This document shows positions 11,655-24,229 of a DNA stretch of 64,000 bases, piece after piece; position 1 is the stretch's first letter, and every line of letters begins with the position of its first letter. The notes under the pieces are model-generated. The model searched no databases. It saw nothing but the letters and a program-made list of their open reading frames with translations, and had not been told where the DNA came from. Made by a program: the position numbers and the translations under genes. Source of the DNA: Astragalus membranaceus (Eukaryota; Streptophyta; Magnoliopsida; Fabales; Fabaceae); assembly GCA_039519185.1 (NCBI GenBank), contig CM076846.1, positions 130,964,851 to 131,028,850 on the forward strand, read 5' to 3'.

Positions 11655-12095
11655 AAGGTGGTTCACCAGATATGTAGCGTTCGCGCAGTCGGTGGTGTGT
11701 TGAATTGTTTGTTGTGCGAATACCGGGTATATAGCGTTCGCGCAGTCGGTATCGTACTTGGTTGTAACAGGTTCATCGGGTATGTAGCGTTCGCGCAGTC
11801 GATGATCTGTCAAAGGTTAAATAACGCGGTTCATCGGGTATGTAGCGTTCGCGCAGTCGATGATCTGTCAAAGGTTAAATAACGCGGTTCACCGGGTATG
11901 TAGCGTTCGCGCAGTCGGTGGTGCGTCAAATAGTTTGTTGTACGATTTATCGGGTTTGTAGCGTTCGCGCAGTCGGTATCGTACTGAGTCATAACAGGTT
12001 TGCCGGGTTTGTAGCGTTCGCGCAGTCGGTAATCTGTTGGAAGTTATATGGTGCGGTTCATCGGGTTTTCAGCGTTCGCGCAGTCGATGCCGTGT
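11655..12095 (+). repeat. Hairpin-forming tandem array in the H LTR
   Basis: About eight copies, 55-60 bp apart, of a unit around GTAGCGTTCGCGCAGTCGGT. Each is followed by variable spacer and CACCGGG- or CATCGGG-type words. Read inverted, it is related to the CACCGACTGC array of J and A. Confidence 0.8.
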
Positions 12096-12500
12096 AAAAT
12101 TAAAACGATTTCATAATTGAACCGAGAGTGTTAGTAGGGGTCTCGGTAGTACTCACTGAGATTGTATCTCACTGTTTATATTTTGTGGTTTTTACAGAGA
12201 AGCAGGGGAAAAAGCAAAGGTGAAGAAGCACAGCTAGGTGGTGTGCGTATGAAGACGGTGAAGACTTAGTTTTCATTGTTAATGTCTTTCCCTCGAGACC
12301 TTTGTATTTCCGATTGTATAACTTGTACCAGTAAAAGTTTTAAAATCGTTTCCGCTATTTCTTGGTATTTGGATATTGGACTCTAGGTTATGAGCTGTTT
12401 TTATTTATGTTCAATAACTAAAACAGGAAAAATATCTCTGATTATTTTTATGATGGTACACTTGGGTATTTTTACTCGATAAAAATACTGGGGTGTTACA

Positions 12501-14286
12501 CAAACTCCACGGGCACATGCATGTCGGATCCGTCACCAAATACAAGCCCTGAGGGCACTCACCAATTGTAGTTAGGCCGAAGCCTCTGCTCACCAATAAT
12601 GCACATGGTTCATGAGACGCCATGACAATGCACCACAACACACCACACAATTCACCAATTCACCATTTAATCAACTCACCATAAACTAACCAAATAACTC
12701 ACCAATAAACTCAACAAATAAACTCACCAAATAACTCACCAATAAACTCACCAATAAATTCCCCAAATAAATCAGTACCAATTTAAGTAAACTGTTTAGG
12801 ACATTGACACGGAATAGGAGAAAGCGAATAAAAATTGCAATTAGACACCTTGAACAACTTCAGTCCAGAACCATCAGGAAAATAATCCATTTTTGCCTAA
12901 GACCAGAATATTTAGGAAGACATTGGAATTAGCTTCGAAACGCATTTTGAACCGTTAAATTTCGACACCCGAATCAAAAGATATGTAAAAAACAGAATAG
13001 GGGGGAAAATGAGACACAGTAACTTCGACAGCTTCTATCTCAGCAAATTCGACAGCTTCTGTCTCAACAAATTCGACAACTTCTGTCTCAGCACTTCGAC
13101 AGCTTCTGTCTCAGCACTTCGACAGCTTTTGTCTCAGCACTTCGACAGCTTCTGTCTCAGCAAATTCGACAGCTTCTGTCTCAGCACTTCGACAGCTTCT
13201 GTCTCAGCACTTCGACACAGGCAGCAACACAAAAACTGGCGCAGGCAGCAACATTGGCGCCCAAGGGAGGGGATCCCAGTGACTTTTCAGAACACACAAC
13301 CTAGCAACCAAAATTCAACCCCAATAACATCCAAGTAACATGACTACTCAGAAACACAACTTGGGAACGCAACACGGGCCGCCAAAATTAGGCGCCCTTG
13401 GCGCCCAGGCACAGGGAACCAGCGCCCATGGCGCCCAGGACAGCAACAACAATGTGAGACAATGGGACAATTTCTTCAGCAACACACAAGACACAATGGC
13501 GCCCTTGACTAAGGCGCCTAGGGGCAAAATTTCCAGCAACACACACACACACCTAGGGCGCCTAAGGCTCCAACACTTTTTGAGTTCCTCTCAACAAAAA
13601 AATACCAAATTAAATCACCAATGCCAAATACTTATATGAATAGTAGCCATCACATTTTTCACCAAAAATCATTCAGTCATCACCACAAACACCTAGCATG
13701 CATCATTCATATTGCACTCCACTCAACACAAATCAAACATGTCTTTGCACAATTAAATCTCAGCATAGCAACAACATCAAAACATGCCAATCATTCATGG
13801 AAATCACCTTAGAACCTACCCTAGACAACACTTATCACATAAGCTATTAAGAATGGAAAGAAGAACCCCCTAACCTTATGGAATTCGAATATACTAGGCA
13901 AGGCTCCAAGGAATTGCAAGACACCAACAAGTTTTCCCTTCCTCCTTGAGTGTTCCACGAATTTCCTCTCCTTTCCTCTTGCAAGCCGTCGCCTCCTCTT
14001 CTCACTCTCTCTCTATTCGCTTCTTTTCTTTCTTTTGGATGGAATGAGTGAATGAAAACTAACCCCAAAGACCCCTAAGTGAATCGAATCATATGACTAG
14101 TCAATGGGTCATGGGCCTACTTGTGGATCATGGGCCCTCATGTGCACCACCTAATTCATGACAACACCTCCTAAATAAACAAAATAAAATAAAATAAATC
14201 CTGAATTAGTTAATTAAATTAAATAAATATTGTAAGCCTTAAATAACTTAATTAAATAAATAATTAAATTATTTTGGGGCGTTACA
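12501..14286 (-). mobile_element. Element K: right part of a 5' LTR, D-type
   Basis: Begins inside an LTR (the text resembles D from 54395 onward) and ends GGGGCGTTACA at 14286, the usual end of this LTR type. The rest of K is left of the window. K lies in element C, whose gag resumes at 14287, and the right target duplication should be GAGGG. It keeps the AAG/GTTAGGGG donor-like site near 13874. Confidence 0.8.
13016..13216 (-). repeat. Tandem array of about 23-26 bp units in the K LTR
   Basis: About eight copies of TTCGACAGCTTCTGTCTCAG with slightly varied spacing. GACAG and CTGTC in each unit can pair as a hairpin. The D LTR has GGCGCC words at this position instead, so the array is specific to this copy or subgroup. 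Confidence 0.85.
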
Positions 14287-16380
14287 GAGGGTCACTATGG
14301 TAAAGAGTGCCCTGCAAGGAAAAGTTCCAAGGAGTCACAAGCAACTCTAAGACGAGGACGAGTCAATACTCTGGATGCTCAGACAGTTACACCCGCGGGC
14401 AAATTTACTGAGGAGTATGGGATCCGTTTTCAATAACTCCGTCAGTATATTATACGATTCGGGTGCAACCCATTGTTTTATAGCTCAATCATGTGTGGAT
14501 CGGTTGGGACTAGCGAATCTCCGCTATCCGAGCCGATAACTATTTTATTGCTGCTAAGGGTCGTGTCCAGACCAAATCATTGTGTCAAAATGGTCTACTT
14601 GTCATAGGAGACAGAAATTTCGTTGTAGAATTTATTTGTTTACCTTTGAGAAGTATGAACATCGACTTGGGTATGAATTGGATGACTGCAAATCACGTTA
14701 CAATCGACTCTGCCAATCGGACCATCAGTCTTGCCTCTGAATCTGTTGAATTGACAAAGACAAATTCTGGAGCAGTTATCTCTTTCACCTCAGCAAGCCA
14801 GCCATTATTTCAAGGTGCAGAAGCTTATGTTATTATGTTATCTGCATCCATTGAAACTGATTTAGATTTGTCATCTGTTCTAGTTGTGAAAGAATTTCTA
14901 GATGTTTTTCCGGATGAAGTTTCTTCTGTACCTCCTGACCGAGAGGTAGAGTTTTCTATAGAGTTGGTTCCTGGCACAGGATCAATATCAATTGCTCCTT
15001 ATAGAATGTCTCCTTTAGAATTACAAGAATTGAAGTATCAACTTGAAAAGTTGATCTCGAAGAGGTTCATTCGACCGAGCACTTCTCCATGGAGTGCTCC
15101 GGAGTTGCTTGTCAAGAAGAAAGATGGAAGTAGGAGATTGTGTATTGACACCGACTACTCAACAAAGTGACGATCAAGAACAAATATCCTTTGCCAAGGA
15201 TACACGAATTGCTGGATCAACTTTGAGGTGCCGTGGTGTTTTCAAAAATTGATCTGAGGTCAGGTTATCATCAATTAAAAGTTAGAGCCTTAGATATTCC
15301 GAAGACAGCTTTCCGTACTAGGTATGGACAGTACGAGTTCGTAGTGATGCCCTTCGGTTTGACTAATGCTCCAGCGGTATTCATGGATTACCTGAACTGA
15401 GTTTTTCCTCAATTACCTAGATCAATTTGTAGTCGTTTTAATTGATGGTATCTCGATGTGCTCGAAGACCATTGCGGAGCATGTCCAACATCTCCGCATT
15501 GTTCTGAAAGTACTCCGAGAAAATAAGTTGTACTTGAAACCTTCGAAGTGTGATTTTTGGGTGTCAGAGGTATAGTCTTTGGGACATGTGATTTCCCAAG
15601 TCGGGATTTTCTGTATATCCCAGTAAGAAGGAAGTGGTGTTGAATGGGAGTGACCGACATCAGTCGCAGAGATCAAAAGTTTCTGAGTTTAGCCGATTAC
15701 TATAGGAGGTTTATTCGAGGGTTCTCACAGTTAGTTCTTCCACTTACTCGGTTAACTCGTAAGGGTCATCCGTTTACGTGGGATGCCGATTGTGAATAAT
15801 GTTTTCAAGAGTTGAAGATTTTGACTTCTGCTTCAATCCTGATTCTCCCGGATCCGTCATTGGAATTCCAAATTTACAGCGATGCTTTTGGGAAGGGTTT
15901 AGGATGTGTTCTCATGCAGAATCAGCAGGTGGTAGCTTATGCGTCCAGGCAATTGAAGACTCATGAGGAGAATTATCCGACTCATGATTTGGAATTGGCA
16001 GCTATTGTGTATGCACTGAAGATTTGGAGACGTTACCTGTATGGGTCTCGTTTCGATGTCTTTAGTGGTCACAAGAGATTAAAGTATCTGTTTGATCAGA
16101 AAGAATTGAATAACAGGCGAAGGAGATGGGTTGAATTCCTGAAGGATTCTAAATTTGTGTCGAAGTAGCATTTAAGAGAGGCCAATGTTGTAACGGATGC
16201 GCTGAGTAGGGAATTCATTCACATGGCAGAGTTAATGACGCAAGAAATGGAATTGTTAGAGTCTTTTAGATCTAAGTTGGGGTACATCCATAAGTTTCCA
16301 CTTGGGTGGCGAGCTATTAGTTTGTTAACCTCTCCTTGGTGAAGGTTAACAATGAGATTGTCTTACCAGATTCCGTTTGA
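14287..16380 (+). pseudogene. Broken Gag-Pol of element C, without integrase core
   Basis: The pieces follow J in order: second zinc knuckle (EGHYGKECPAR near 14290); protease YDSGATHCF near 14455; linker LPLRSMNIDLGMNWM; RT start with PYRMSPLELQELK and SPWSAPELLVKKKDGS; RT middle with FSKIDLRSGYHQ and TAFRTRYGQYEF; RNase H with YSDAFGKGLG and HDLELAAI; and a tail near VVTDALSREF. The longest open pieces are 14580-15170 and 15812-16168. Several frameshifts and stops separate them. The RT active site near 15437 reads LIDG instead of FIDD. After RNase H the coding match stops near 16370, and neither integrase core nor chromodomain follows. It is clearly dead. Confidence 0.85.
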
Positions 16381-17383
16381 CAAGACGAACGTGAATACGA
16401 ATATGTAAGTGAGGTAACTGCTGACTGTTTTCACGTTGCGAATAACCATCAAAGGATTAATTGATGGATCTGCTTGCAAGTGACTGAAATTTCCGAAGTG
16501 AAGCTTGGTGTGCGGCGTGATAGTTTTGAAAAATCATTTTTGTGAAAACCCGCTTGCTAAAGTTAATTTTGGGAATGAATCAAGAGGATTACTTAGGTTG
16601 AGGGAAAACTCTCAACGCTATTGACTAATCCAGAAAGGAATCGGGCGCGTCATTGGTAAAAACATCGTGAGGAAGTTGCTATAGAGGAAAAAGAGCTCTG
16701 AGTTCTGTCTGATAGTTGTTTTGAGAACAACAGAGGTGATTTTCATTACGTTCAAATTATTTGTTGTCCCCACGGTTTATTTCTACGTTTAAGGTCAAAT
16801 TTTTAGTAAAACCCTCATTTCATCTTTTTGAAAAGTCTTATCTCGAAATCATGGGGACGAGTCAAGAAGTTTCATAGATGACTTTTCCGTCACATTGTCA
16901 ATGTGTACGAGAACTGTTATGTAATTTTTAGAAAAATTGTTGATAACGTGTTTACACCCTTCGAGAAAATCATGTTTGTACTTATCTCTACCGTGGAGTA
17001 CAAGTTTGTGGATCTCATTTTCAACCTATATGTCTATCAAGTGTCTTGTATTAAACCTTTTGATTTAGATTAATCAAAGTTGGGGAGTAAACGAGGATAA
17101 TTGGAATGAAACTTCGGGAGTGTTTCCAAACGCGGTGCCGAGCCTATGTAGGCGAATAATGAGTTTCTCGTGTAGATTCGTAACCAGAGAGTTCGTATCA
17201 AGGTAGTAGTGGATCATACTTGGAGATTGATGTGCCAACTTGGGAAGATTTTCTACACTCACTTCGTTAATTCAAGAATTTTTTCCAGCAAATTTGGACC
17301 TTTCTGAGAATGTCTGTTCTCGGTTAGTCAATCGTAAGACTTGACGAAATTTTGAGGACAAAATTCTTTCAAGTTGGGGAGAA
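16381..17383 (+). other. Noncoding 3' tail of C with polypurine tract
   Basis: The same 1 kb sequence as in H and A, ending in the polypurine tract (17371-17383). No gene is seen. Confidence 0.75.
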
Positions 17384-17614
17384 TGTAACATCCTCAAAAT
17401 AATTAGCCTAACTATTTGGATGATAACCCAATCATATTAATTTAGTACTTGACTGGTAAATTTATTGAGTGCTAAAATTAATTATTGGCTGTCATCGAAT
17501 CGTTAACCGGATAATACGGGTCAAGGAAGTTTTGGAGTCGAAATAAGAGATTTAGATCAATATGGTAATTGGACCACGTTACCACGTATGTATTAAATAA
17601 ATATATATGTGTGT
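17384..17614 (+). repeat. First 231 bp of the C 3' LTR
   Basis: Begins TGTAACATCC as in H and is closely similar to 9824-10040. It stops at a TATATATGTGTGT stretch where A inserted. A later part of this LTR type resumes at 53355. Confidence 0.85.
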
Positions 17615-17963
17615 TGTAACACCCCGGTATTTCTATCGACTAAAAATACCCAAGTGCACATTAGTAACACATCAGAGATATAATTCCTGCTTAGACACTG
17701 AATATCACTATAAATTTTTCGCTGAATATAACCCAAACAGTCTTATTTACAACAAGACAATATGGTTCTCGGACCATATACCATCAGCATCTATAGTATT
17801 CAGTATCATACAAGAAAGCGGAAGAGAGATATACACTAAATACATAATGTCTTAGTATACAGACAACAAAAGGGAAATAAGCTTAAACATAAAGCTAGGC
17901 TATCAGCAACCAATCCGAGCTCAACCTACTCGTGCCTCTTGGATTTCCGCTGTCCCTGTGTCT

Positions 17964-19015
17964 CTGTAAAACAACAACATTTAAACAGTGAGATACAACT
18001 CTCGGTTCAATTATTAGTTCCCTTACCACTTAACACGACACCGACTGCAAAACATTGCTAACCCCGATGAACGTGTTAACACAAGTACGACACCGACTGC
18101 AAAACACTGCTAACCCCGGTGTATCGTACAACAAACAAAATACGGCATCGACTGTGAAACACCGCTAACCCCGGAGTACCGTATAACAATCTTTAACATA
18201 ACACCGACTGCGAAACACCGCTAACCCCGGCGAACCCCAATACCAATAGTGTTTCCCAATGGCACGGAGCCTAGGGTAAGGGTGCATGACTACCCCGCCT
18301 AGTATGTTAACATGGGTCGTCACCCAACTCGATATAATAAATATATATCTACAGTACTATGAACCCACGGTCCATCAAATCAAACAATCAATGAAACACT
18401 TTAATCCACAATTTTATAAAATCCAAGTTCACACTCGCAATCTAGTTGACCACTTTTCGACACAACTTTCAATATCAAAAACAGTTCATTTTGCCTTAAA
18501 AATAGAGTGTTCAGTTAGGCCTCTGAATAAGCTTTCCAACGCATCTTAGAACACCTCAATCGGGTTCCTGGATCAAAAGTTATCGCGAAACGAAAAACAG
18601 TGTTTGGTTGCTGAAAATCTGCAAAGTGGCGCGCGAGTGGCGCGTGGCGCGCAAGTGGCGCGCGAGCTGACAGTAGGATCTGTCAAGTGGCGCGCGAGTG
18701 GCGCGCGGCGCGCAAGTGGCGCGTGGACTGACAGTAGGGGGGGTCTGTCAAGTGCAGAATTTGGCGGTTTCGCGCGAAAACCGCGATTCCGCTTAATTCC
18801 GATTCTCGTTCCGATTGAAAACTGTCCAAACAAACAGAAAAACAGATTCAACCAATATCACACAATCATTCAAATCAATCAATGTCTCAATCAAAACGGT
18901 TTTTATCAAAAACGACATATTTTCCAAATAGCGGTTTTGACTCAAGATCTCTCGACATCAATTGACGTAAAAATACTCGAAACATAAAAACATCCTAAGC
19001 GTGAGTAAAACTCAC
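17964..19015 (-). other. Possible intron inside the left A LTR
   Basis: Sense donor AAGG/GTGAGT at 19015, acceptor TTGTTTTACAG at 17964, as in J. It encloses both repeat blocks. Confidence 0.4.
18620..18740 (-). repeat. GC-rich island in the left A LTR
   Basis: Repeats of GTGGCGCGCGAGTGGCGCG, with TGACAG and CTGTCA inverted words between and after them. It differs in length from the same island in the right A LTR (51538-51700). Confidence 0.78.
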
Positions 19016-19849
19016 CCTTGAAGCGTGAGCCACGAGCGAGCCGAAATCACGGAGTAACCACACGAACCTTCCCCGCTCCGTCGACATCCAATCCGCTTCC
19101 AAAGCTTTTCACTCGATCACGGGACCTCTCTTTGACCGAAATACCGAATTCCACGAAATCTTCCACGAACACTATTCATCATCCCTAACCTCCAAAAGCT
19201 ACTATTCACCAAAAACCCCAATTTGAACCCTAACCTTTTGATTCTTCACAACCCCAAATCGGACTTCAATATTTGCGCAATCCACCTTGAGCTCGCTCCC
19301 AAACGCCATCCAAAGCTTTCCCTTGAGCTACAACCATCAAAACTCCAATTTTTCCTCTCAAATCGAAAATGGTAAAGTGAGAGAGAGTGAGTTGATGATG
19401 AAGATCTTGGTACCAAATCGAAGAGGAAGTAACGCTGAGCATTTTTCGTGTTGGAAGGAAGTCGTTTTGTTGAGCGGAAGTACCCCTTTTTTCCTCTTCT
19501 TCTTCCTCCTTTCTTTCTCTCTTCTTTTCTTTTTCTCTTCTCCTCTCTGTTTCTCGCCTCCTCTTTCTTTCTTCCCTTCTTAAATTAATTCTTTCCTTTT
19601 TCACTCACACACATACACGTATATACATATATTTATTTAATAAATATATGGCAACGTGGTCAAATTACCATATTGCTCTAAATCTCTTATTTCAATTCCA
19701 AAACTTCCTTGACCCGTATTATTCGGTTAACGATTCGATGGCAACCAATAATTAATTTTAACACTCAATAAATTTACCAGTCAAGTACTAAATTGGTTTA
19801 ATTGGGTTAACATCCAAATAATTCTATTAATTATTTTGGGGATGTTACA

Positions 19850-20870
19850 TTCTCCCCAACTTGAAAGAATTTTGTCCTCAAAATTTCGCTAAGTCTTTCA
19901 TCCGATTAACCGAGGATCGACATTCCCAGAAAGGGCTAAATTGCGAGAAAACAATCTTAGATCAACGAAATGAGTGTAGAAAATCTTTCCAATCCAGCAC
20001 ATCAATTGTCAAGTATGATCCACTACTACCTTGATATGAACTCTCTTGTTACGAATCAATACGAGAAACTCATCATTCGCCTTCAAGGGCTCGACACCGC
20101 GTTTGAAAACACTTTCGAAGCTTCATTCCAATTATCCTCGTTTACTCCCCAACTTTGACTAATCTAAATCAAAGGGTCTAATACAAGACACTTGATAGAA
20201 ATACGGATTGGAAAATGAGATCCATATACTGGTACTCCTTGGTAGAGGTAAAAACAAACACGATTTCCTCGGAGGGTGTAAACGCGTTCTCAACAAATCT
20301 TATAAAATCCATAACAATTCTCGTACACACCGACAATGTGACGAAAAAGTCACTTGTTAAACTTTTTGATTCGCCCCCATGACTTCGAGATAGCACTTTT
20401 CAAAAGAAGATAAAATGAGGATTTACCCGAAACGTTTATCTTAAACGTAGAAATAAACCATGGGGACATCAAATAAATTGAACGTAATGAAAATCACCTC
20501 AGTTGTTCTCCAAACAACTATCAAACAGAACTCAGAGCTCCTTTCCGAATTAGTTAATAGCGTTGAGAGCTTCCCCTCAACCTAAGTAATCCTCCTAGGA
20601 TTTTCCTCCTCAATCATATCCTATTAGCCTCTTAATTCGTTCCCAAAATTAACTTTAGCATGCGGGTTTTCACAAAAACGATTTTTTTTTTAAAACTATT
20701 ACACCGCACGCCAAGCTTCATTCCGAAAATTTCACTCACTTGCAAGCAGATCCATCAATCAATCCTTTGATGGCTATTCGCAACGTGAAAACAGTCAGCA
20801 GTTACCCCACTTACATATTCGTATTCACCTTCGACTTGTCAAACAGAATCTGGTAAGACAATCTCATTGT
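19850..20870 (-). other. Polypurine tract and noncoding tail of A
   Basis: The polypurine tract is at 19850-19862 in inverse. The rest matches the H and C tails inverted, with no convincing gene. Open frames at 19970-20158 and 20178-20396 are not preserved in the relatives. Confidence 0.7.
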
Positions 20871-22972
20871 TAACCTTCACCAATGAGAGGTTAACAAACT
20901 AATACCTCGCCACTAATACATCTGCTTTATATTCTGTACACCTTGGAACAGAATATAAACTTCGGTGTGCTTCCTCTAACACTTGCCTTTTATTGTTCTC
21001 ATCATCGGGCGCACAGGTTCTACCGTTGAAACAACTAACTCCATCACTATCCATGGTAAAATCTGGAAATACCTTTTGTGATTGTAGCTTCTCATCAACT
21101 TCCTATGCTAAGCGTATAGAATCCCTTAGGGAACTAGAGATCCTCATATGGCTCAACACTAATCGGTTCCTCCTTGATCTTGAATTCGGATTTAAGTCTC
21201 TAAAAGACTCTGATAATTCCATCTCATGCATCATAAACTCGGCCATGTGGATGGATTTCCTACTCAGTGCATCAGCTACTACATCGGCCTTTCCTGGATG
21301 ATACTCCAACTCGAAGTCATAATTCTTCATAAATTCTACCCATCTTCTTTGCCTGTTATTCTGTTCCTTCTGATCAAACAGATACTTTAAACTCTTGTGA
21401 TCACGACAGATTTCGAAACGAGACTCATACAGGTAATGTCTCCAAATCTTTGGTGCATACACAATAGCTATTAACTCCAATTCATGAGTTGGATAATTCT
21501 CCTTATGAGCCTTCAATTGCCTGAATGCATAAGCTACCTCTTGTTGATTCTGCACAAGAACACCTCCTAAACCCTTCCCTGAAGCGTCATCGAAACTTTG
21601 AAATTCCAATGACGGATCCGGAAGAATCGGGATTGAAGCAGAAGTCAAAACCCTCAACTCTTGAAAACATTCTTCACAATCGGCATCCCATGTAAACGGA
21701 TGACCCTTACGAGTTAACCGAATAAGTGGAAGAACTAACTGTGAGAACCCTCGAATAAACCTCCTATAGTAATCGGGTAAACTCAGAAACTTTTGATCTC
21801 TGCGTCTAATGTTGGTCACTCCCATTCAACACCGCTTCCTTCTTACTGGGATCTACAGAAACTCCCGACTTGAGAAATCACATGTCCCAAAGACTTTGCT
21901 TCTGACACCCAAAAATCACACTTCGAAGTTGATCCAGCAATTCGTGTATCCTTGGAAAAGTATATTTGTTCTTGATCGCCACTTTGTTGAGTTATCGATA
22001 ATCAATGTACAATCTCATGCTACTAACCTTTCTTTTGACTAATCACACCAGAGCACTCCTTGAAGAAGCACTCGGTCGAAAGAATTTCTTTAACATCGAC
22101 TCTTCAAGTTGAGACTCCATTTCCTTTAATTCTAAAGAAACATTCAATAGGAAACGATAGATATTGATCCCGTGCCAGGAACCAATTCTACGGTAAACTC
22201 TACCTTTCGCTCTGGAGGTTCAGAAGAAACTTCATCGTGAAAACATCCAGAAAGTCATTCACAACCTGAATGTTCGCCAAATCTAAACCAGTTTTAGTAG
22301 ATGCAGACAACATACTAACATGTGCTTCCGCACCTTGGAATAAAGATTGACCGTCTAAGGTGAACTAGGTAACCGCTTCAGAATTTGTCCTAGACAATTC
22401 AACTGATTCTGAAGCGAAGCTGATAGTTGATTAATACAGTCGATTGCAACATGATTTGCAGTCATCCAATTCATACCCGAAATGGTGTCCACACTTCTCA
22501 TAGGCAAACAATAAATTCTACAACTAAATTTCTGCCTCCTATGACAAGTAGACAATTCTATACAAAGATTAGGTCTGGACACGACCCTTAGCCGCAGTTA
22601 AGATAGTTATCGGCTCGGATAGCGGTGATAAGGCTGATCCCAACCGATTCACATGCGATCGAGATATAGAGCAATAGGTTGCACCCGAATCATATAATAT
22701 ACTGATCGAGTTATTGAATAGGACTCCCATTCTTCTAAGTATACCGTCAGCATTCGTAACTGTCTAAGCATTCAAAGTGTTGACTCGTCCTTGCCTTGGA
22801 GCTGCTTATGACTCCTTGGAACTTTTCCTGGCAGGGCACTCTTTACCATAATGACCCTCTACATTACTGTAATAGCACCGATTAGATCTTCGCTTGCAAT
22901 CACCACTGTGAGGCTTTCCACAGTTAGAACATCTTCTAACCTTTGAAGAATCAAGGAATTGCATCTGCCTTT
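20870..22972 (-). pseudogene. Broken Gag-Pol of A (zinc knuckle to RNase H), no integrase core
   Basis: Sense from 22972: a zinc knuckle CSNCGKPHSGDC and a degraded second one (CYYSNVEGHYGKEC); protease region; RT start; RNase H on an open piece 21103-21825 with DASGKGLGGVLVQ, HELELIAIVYA and ADALSRKS; then the beginning of an integrase zinc-binding region (EEAHRSLYSV near 20985) that breaks off. The RT middle, including the FIDD active site, is missing: the text jumps from the later CDFW-type segment to the earlier DELLDQL-type segment at about 21928. Many stops and frameshifts occur. Element B inserted just upstream of the zinc knuckles. Confidence 0.82.
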
Positions 22973-24229
22973 TGTAACACCCCTTTCTACCCGTTACTTT
23001 GTTTATAAAAATCAGAGTTTAAAAATCTCATTCATAGGGAATGTTACACATACTTCAATAAAACGTCGCTTAGCAGTTTTGAAAAACAGTTCAACTCATT
23101 ACTCATGTATTCGCGTAGCACATCACAAATAAAGAATCTCCAATCTCATTTCAACGTCACTTATAAAACTCAACATAACACAACCAACTACGCAGCGGAA
23201 ATAGTAAAACATAATCAAATAGTCCACATGGACATAACAACCAAAAATCATTAAATAAATGCCGAGTTCGTTTTCCCCCCTGAGTGCTACGTATCAGAGC
23301 ATGACGACTCGACTCAAAAGTGAAGCTAATACCTTCACTGGGAATCACCTGCACGTTACCAACACGGGGGTAACATTCAAACAGGAAAGGGTGAGCATCA
23401 TTTCAGTCTATATAATAGAAACTATGATAAGCACTAATCATAGGCTACGCACTAGAACAATCAGCATCCAAAACACCAAATACTCACATCATAGTCATCT
23501 CTTACATCATTTACAATAACTCATTTCATGTCATGTAGATTTATGAAATGCAACCCACTCGCGGGTATATGCATGAAGGTACCTTTTCACAAAACGTCGC
23601 TTAGCCACTCAGGCCTTATCATCATTTAGCCACTCAGGCATCAAAACATCACTGGGTTTATGCATATGGGCATGAGACACTATGACATGCACCACTCACA
23701 ATACACAAATACACAATTACTCAATTCATAGTCAACTATGTGACCCGTCACTTACCGGTTTGCCGAATAAAGGCACAGCACCTGTCATTTCACAATTCAC
23801 ACACAAATAACGTCACTTAGCCTTTTAGGCCTTGTAACACCCCATTCTACCCGGCTATTTATTATAGAGATCAGAGTTTCAAAATTTCTTTTCGAATGGA
23901 ATGCTACACATAAGCTTAATTTAACAACGGTCAAATCGGTGTAAGCCTTCGTTACACATTTATAATACGCAACACCATTAAATAATTTAGGGTACACGTG
24001 ACTTCACCAATAAAATCCACACATTGCAATTTAGATGACTCGCAGTGGAAAAATAACACAATCTCCAAAATACGCCGAACAACAGGCTCATCAAAAATCA
24101 TCAACTCAAAGCATATAAAATTCAACGACAAATGAATAACATTAAAATCCCTAATCCAACCCCCTAGGTGTCACGTATCAGAGCAGACAGACTTGGGAGT
24201 GAAAGGAGTAGGCCTTCACTCAGGACTAC

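Larger units (their letters stand above)
14287..17614 (+). mobile_element. Element C, left portion: gag-pol remnant, tail and start of 3' LTR
   Basis: Plus-strand relative of J, A and H. It starts inside gag, where K inserted, continues through a broken pol and a noncoding tail, and enters the 3' LTR at 17384. A inserted at 17615. A further piece of the C LTR is at 53355-53830. Confidence 0.85.
17615..19849 (-). repeat. 3' LTR of A, 2235 bp
   Basis: TGTAACACCCCGG to GGGGATGTTACA, the same layout as the J LTR. It includes the array of CACCGACTGC...GCTAACCCCGG units (18035-18235), the site at 18571 resembling TCAAAAGTTAT, the GCGCGC island (18620-18740) and a pyrimidine-rich stretch at 19490-19580. 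Confidence 0.9.
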
